A stretch of 64,000 bases of DNA from Certhia americana (taxonomy: Eukaryota; Chordata; Aves; Passeriformes; Certhiidae). Below the pieces are notes generated by a model. It was not told the origin of the DNA and made no database searches. It saw only the letters and a program-made list of their open reading frames with translations. Below, piece by piece: positions 58,566 to 64,000 of this stretch. Location of the stretch: contig CM031870.1 in assembly GCA_018697195.1 (NCBI GenBank), forward strand, positions 5,570,819 to 5,634,818, given 5' to 3'. The position numbers and the translations under genes were made by a program. Numbering within the stretch: the stretch's first letter is position 1; each line of letters begins with the position of its first letter.

Positions 58566-61500
58566 AAATTTTATATAGCCAGAAGTCAACCCCCTTCTTT
58601 ATTAGTTCCTGGATTGGGTAATGAGCATACTAATGAGTTTCCTTGGCTTCGCAGTGTGTGATGGTTTTTTAAAGTTGTAAGAGAGGCAGCTGGTAGCTGC
58701 TCTGCTGAGGGGAATTCATCAGTGCCTCACCCACAGCATCACATCCCTCTAGTGAGCACCAGCTCCAAACAAACGCTGCATCAAAGACTCAAGATAGTTT
58801 GTGCTGCTTCATATCCTTGGAGTAAGTTTCCAGCAATTATTTTTGTAGAAAAGAAGAGAAGTTTCATAGTAATTAGGCAGCCAGGTTTAGGAATTAGAGT
58901 ACTAAAAAAATAGTATGGGAATCAATGAACTCCCTGTCTTGATTATTTTATTATCTCTGTATACATTTATATTTATATCTCTTCACAAGATCATTTAGGC
59001 ATTCCTTTGGAATACATATAGTTACGTGAGTGCATGTGTGATAACATATATATTTTCACAAGAATCTGAGTTTGCAGTGTCTCAACAAACCTTTTAAATT
59101 TTAATGTTTAATTTCATACTGGCATTTTAGTTTTCTGTGAGAGGTTCTGAACGTGACAGGAATCTCAGCAGTGTAAAATTGTCACAAGGCTTTTACCTGC
59201 TTGAAAAAGAACTAATAGAGCTATTATTGTTTAATAAACAATGTGCCTGTACCCCCAGATAGCTCCTCTGAATGAATGGAATGTCCCAGAGGAGTTGGAT
59301 TCAGCATCATTTTTAGACAAGATTTGCAATTCTTCTTGTGAATATTTTTTTTTTCTTTTTAAGCAAGAGATATATAATTGAATGTAATTAAATCACTCTA
59401 CAATCAACACAAATTTTAATAGTAAAGTGCTCCTTGATGAGTTTCATAAAGTAGTGTTAGCAAGAACATGAGAAAGGCAATGGCCCCAGCTCTTATGTAC
59501 ACATGGCAATTTCCTCATCAGCAGGGATTTGGATAATATTCATGAAAAACATTTTGATAGATTTGGTTTTTGTTGGGATTTATTTTGTCTGTCCAGGTCA
59601 AATGAGACTGATATATATTTAAAAATTCTTTTGACTATCATTACTTCATGTATTTATGAACAGCACTCTTGCAACCTCTTTTATTCTGACTTCAGCTACA
59701 GAAGAGTCTTACTGACTTCACTTTGATGCTCAGTTATAGTCACCAAAAGACTCATGTAATTTTCATTACACTAACTTGATAGGAATCATTTTACAGGCAC
59801 AAATCTGTCCCTCGATTTTAAAGGAGACATGCAAAATCTTAATGCTGCTATGAATTCATATATGTTAACACATCAAGTGCCTGATTGGATGTTGTTTGAG
59901 GTCAGGATTTATATTTGATGGAATCAGTGACATTCAACAGAAAAATCTAAGCATTTGTACAGAAATAAAGTAGATTCCAATTTCAGTAATCTAAACTTAA
60001 ACCTGATTTCCAGAGCAACACAGCATTTATGTAGTTTAATATCACTGCTCTTTGAAAGACGACAATGGCTTTTTATCTGCTTTGCATATGTCTTTCCTAC
60101 TAACTGCACATTTGGAATATATGTATTTATTCCTTTCCAGACACCCAGGACAGACTATAAAGCCTGTAAAGTGTAAAGTGTTCCTACTGAATTCTTATCT
60201 GCGTGGATGGAGTCCATCAATAGTTACAGGAACAAGACCACCAGACCACATAATAATATAAGCTAGTCACCTTTAAAATATTTTGAGGTAAGCTCAAGAA
60301 ATAACCTGAAAAATCAGGGTTAACAGTCCACAGCTTGGTAAATCACTTTGGGATTTGTGAAGACTTCAATTTCTTGTAGCCAAGTCTGCCTGTAACTTTT
60401 AATTCATTTTAACAAAAGCAGCTCTCTGGTCATGCTTTACTTTATTTTCCTTCTAGTGAATATTCACCAGAAGAGACCCCGTAGGCACAAGGACAAATCA
60501 TGCAAGCTTGGAGAACACTGCCTGGTGTGAGGACAGTTACTGCCAGTAAATACCAGTTTAGTGAGCTTTGAACTGAGAACTATATGCAGTACACAGAAAG
60601 CTGGGCTTTATGTGACAAATTGCAACACAGCAGCATATTCTCAACTAAATCACACCATGGTCCTTCACACTATATCAACAAAACTTGAGGGAAGGATAAC
60701 ATTTGGGATTCTGTTCAGAACTGCCATGCTGGCTCTGTTTAGAGGTACTGTATAACAACTTTGAAACTACTCATCCATTCTCACCTTAAGGCAGTTTTCC
60801 TACAATGTTGTTTTTTATGGTGGCACTAAAGTCTCCATGTACCAGCAGCTTCCACTAGTGGGGAAGTTTTATTATCAAGTGAAAAAAGTGCTGATACACA
60901 AAATTACTGTAGGTTTAGCACCTGCTAAATTGGCACTGCTGTATCTGAAGCAGATCTGAGTCTATAGACTGGGGAAATTGAGAGTAGTACTATGACAGGT
61001 TTGATTGATTTAAGCACTAGAATGATTTCAGCAGTGATAAACTGATCATAGTTTCCCTCTTCCCTACCCAAGAATGGTTTTGTTTTCTAAAATGACTTTC
61101 AGACTTTAACTTGGCTGCAAATGTGAGCAATCCAGAGCAAATTTGTTTCTTTTCAACAGTCAAGCATCATTTCTTATGAACCCTTTCCTAAACCTAACAT
61201 CAGGTCATTCATGCATGTATTGAATTTTGTTTACATGGGGTTTTTTCCCTTTCAGTAAATTTATTAATTTTTTTGACAGTTTCATAAATCAGACACTTCA
61301 AGAAGTATTTTTGTTAATATGCCCTGAAAAAGGCCATGACATTTGCAAAGACAAGAGAAAAAGTTACACTTTCATTAATTTAATAATTATTGCTGCCATT
61401 GGATTCTTAGAGATCCGTTATCATAAGGATGAAATAAAATACATTTCAACCAACTACATATAACCAGCTACTTCTAGAGATTCTGCGATAGCATACAAAA

Positions 61501-61672
61501 ACTCCATCAACTGCAGTTACAACATGTGGGAAACAGGGTATAAGTTTTCAAAAACATCCTTGTAGACCAAGAATTCAAAATATTTGTTATTTCTAAGCTT
61601 TAAAAAAATCCAAGAGCTTTACTTCATGAAAATCAGATCAACACTTCAGTTAGAATAAATTCCAAGAAAATT
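58566..61672. other. Unique non-coding sequence, no gene seen
   Basis: AT-rich sequence with short frames only (80 codons or fewer). No repeat family or RNA gene recognised. Confidence 0.65.
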
Positions 61673-61687
61673 AAAAAAAAAAAAAAA
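61673..61687. repeat. A15 homopolymer
   Basis: Fifteen A residues preceded by AAGAAAATT. No retrocopy body recognised upstream. Confidence 0.93.
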
Positions 61688-61980
61688 GTCCCGAATAGTG
61701 ATATGATCTCAAAATGGACCCACATTGAACTGATTAAATCAGCATTAAAAAGCATTGAAATATCCATTTTAAAAGCTGAATTTCCCTTAAATGAGGTTAG
61801 CAGAACCATAACAAAGATCCGGGAATCATCCCTAGAAAAAGAGCCCTAAGAAGGTGAAAAAATGCTTTAAGAACTGGCATACACCTACTTTAGCAGGAAA
61901 GGGTTCAAAGTCTAACCCACCAGGGCGGCTGCCCTTAAAACCCTTTGTGTGCAGGACCAGCACACCCCCACCGGGATGGG
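61688..61980. other. Unique non-coding sequence
   Basis: AT-rich sequence turning GC-richer from about 61900. Nothing recognisable was found. Confidence 0.6.
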
Positions 61981-62057
61981 GCAGGTGCTCTGCAGCTGCA
62001 CACAGCTGCAGGCAGCACTGCTGCTGCAGCACAGCTCAGTCCATGCAGCAGCAGCAA
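61981..62057. repeat. CAG/CTG-rich imperfect repeat
   Basis: Dense CTGCAG, CAGCTG and GCTGCTGCAG units, then CAGCAGCAGCA, with self-complementary structure. Five or more open frames on the two strands overlap here because TAA and TAG stops are rare in such sequence. None is credible as a gene. Confidence 0.8.
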
Positions 62058-64000
62058 TCTGGTTCAGCTGGGTGTTGCACGGTCTCCCCATTCCCACCCA
62101 AACATTCCCAGGCCGTTCCTCAGTTGGTTATTGAGCACAGGACCTTTGGAGCAGAATCATGAGAAGGTTTAAGAGGGTGAGAAAGCAGGACCCTTGCTTT
62201 TTTTAATACTAGACTTTCATCTCCTTGAAACCATTGTATTACTTCGTGCTAAAGCCCTTGGGAGAAGATGCTCAAATAGTTCATTTATAGAATCAAGGAG
62301 AATTTTAAAAAAATAAAAATCCTAAAAAACAAACAATTAAAATATCCAGAGTGCAGATCTCACAAACGTTTATCTCAAATAGTGCCTGCTCCACCTGTGT
62401 TTGACAGAGGGGCCTGGAAGTTTTTGAGTCTGCCTGGAGCAGCCAGTGTAATGAGGTAGGTGTTACCAATACCTTTTCACAGCAGAACCATCTGCAGGGT
62501 GCCAGTGCAGACCCGGAGCGAGGAGAACAGCTTTAGAGCAGCTGGGACACCTTGCCCATGGGCACGGAGTACTTATTTCCCTAAAACCCACAGCGTTTCC
62601 CTGCTGAAATAAAATTATTGTCACTACTTTAACGATCAGAAATAGAAGCAACACCGTGTGGAAAGCTGACTGCCAGGCAATAGCCCAGAGCTGCCCGTGT
62701 GTGCCAGGCAGTAAGCAGCACCATAATCAGAGAATCATCCTTCCCTAGCCTGCAGCCTCAGTCCCACGGGGCCGGAGCTGTTCCTGCAACCTGCACCAGC
62801 AGGATTTACGCAGACACACCCCAGCATGGTTCTCTTGCCATAACAAAGGCACTAAAGCTTCCTCCTGCTCTCCACTGACTCGGGCGTTTATCCCAGACAA
62901 AGAGACATCGATCAAAATCCTGTAAAACCCGTAAGACTACGGATAGCAGGCACCATACCCATATAATTCTTCATAAGTGGCGGAGCTGCCAAATCCTACC
63001 TAGCATAGTTCCAGCACTGCTCTGAGATTAGCATGAGGCTGAGTGAGATGCATCTGCTTTTTTTTAGTTCCTGTTTTATAAAACCAAGCCATACAGAAAT
63101 CTTTTTCTAGCATTATTAAATCAAATGTACATGCAGAGAAAATAAAAGTACAGGTGCATCATTTGAATACACAAATACAGTTTCCACAGAGAACTGTGAA
63201 TCAGGTTTCTTCTGCTGTTATAATTTACAATTACTTATCACGTTAGCTCCTAATTGTCTTTTCAGAGTGCACTCAATTACAAAATTAGAATTCTTATCTT
63301 CCTGTAACAGCCACCTTCTAGACAGATTCACATAAAATGTGCAAATTGACTAGAAGAATATCTGTTCCTGTTCACCAAAAGGTTGTCCTAAATTCAAGCT
63401 TAAGTATTTTTTTGTTTTTCTGCTAAAGATTGCAAACGAACTGTTTTCTGGAAGTGGCTTATTAGCCATTTGCTTATACAGAGACCGAGTAGTGTCATGG
63501 ATTAATTCTTTTACATAAAATCATAGTTTTGCCTTACTGTTTTAAGACCAACTTTTGGCAGTAAGGCATTCTCAATATCCACTTTTTGTACTGACAGCAA
63601 TCATTCATTCCAACTGATGGAGGAAGAAACAAACATTTCCTATTTCATCCTTTCCCTGTCTCTTTTCAAAAGCAGAGGGAAATTCTCGATGTTTTGTTCA
63701 ACCCCCTGGTTTTATGGTTGTGGCCATCCATTTCAAAAGGGCTGAAACAATTAGCAAAAATCACTTCCTGCTTCAACTGAAGCATTAACAGCTACTCCTC
63801 GCATACCATTGACTCATGCTGAGCAGGAGGGTAAAACAAAAGCACACAAAAATCTCCCCCATCTTTTGTAGGAGGCTGTTTTCCCTAGAAATCAAACAGG
63901 ATGCCCAGGGCTGGATGCTTTGCAGCTTTAAACACATCTCAAATATACTGGATGTATTGTGATCAAGGAAATAAAACCTGAGCACCTTTCAAAGTCTGCC
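62058..64000. other. Non-coding sequence with a mild GC/CpG pocket
   Basis: The part from about 62460 to 62930 has more G+C and more CpG (CCGGAGCGAGG, CACGGGGCCGG, CTCGGGCG) than the rest of the window, though it is not dense enough to call a CpG island. After that the sequence returns to AT-rich without recognisable genes or repeats. Confidence 0.55.

Noticed and set aside
61914..61930. CCACCAGGGCGGCTGCC as a CTCF site
   Set aside because: The first nine bases fit, but the key GGGGGC centre is disrupted by mismatches.
61832..62172. Five or more overlapping frames on both strands
   Set aside because: They are caused by the CAG/CTG-rich composition. They conflict with each other and have no recognised domain.

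Overview
The window looks like non-coding nuclear DNA from a bird. It is AT-rich and CpG-poor by eye, with few interspersed repeats and long unique stretches. The repeats that can be recognised are typical of birds: degraded 3' ends of CR1 LINEs (near 18.2, 32.5, 37.1 and 45.3 kb), two LTR-like retroviral remnants (37.65-37.93 kb on the plus strand and about 52.2-52.5 kb on the minus strand), and a few very old MIR/CORE-SINE-like fragments (19.45, 22.3 and possibly 42.65 kb). A passerine is possible but is only a recall-based guess. There are no prokaryotic operons, no tRNA or rRNA genes that I recognise, and no CRISPR array.

I found no protein-coding gene I can defend. The longest open frames (about 150-190 codons) are no longer than chance predicts for six frames of 64 kb of AT-rich DNA. 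They contain no domain I recognise, and the longest lies largely across the LTR at 52.3 kb. The window is best read as an intergenic gene desert or the inside of one or more very large introns. One minus-strand frame at 50.6-50.84 kb, which ends in a hydrophobic segment and whose stop codon overlaps an AATAAA signal, is the only stretch I would test as a possible terminal exon.

Layout: 1-19.4 kb is mostly unique sequence with small AT, CA and A-rich tracts and one weak CR1 relic. 19.4-22.4 kb holds a MIR-like relic, a 196-bp TA/CATA microsatellite and a second MIR-like relic. 22.4-37 kb is unique sequence with an A17 plus (AC)16 pair at 30.2 kb, a CR1 relic at 32.5 kb, a G12 run at 33.6 kb and a GT tract at 34.3 kb. 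37.1-38 kb has a CR1 tail and an LTR remnant. 43.9-47.7 kb is bracketed by a 64-bp direct repeat with only three mismatches, with a CR1 relic between the copies. 50.6-52.5 kb has the tail-anchored-like frame and the minus-strand LTR. 52.5-64 kb is unique sequence ending in somewhat GC-richer, CAG/CTG-rich pockets near 62-62.9 kb.

Because no genes are present, any function here is probably cis-regulatory. I list short palindromic or paired motifs (octamer pair, STAT6/TEAD-like palindrome, RFX-like box beside CCAAT, SOX-like inverted pair, TAAT cluster) as hypotheses. I did not find a convincing new biological system.
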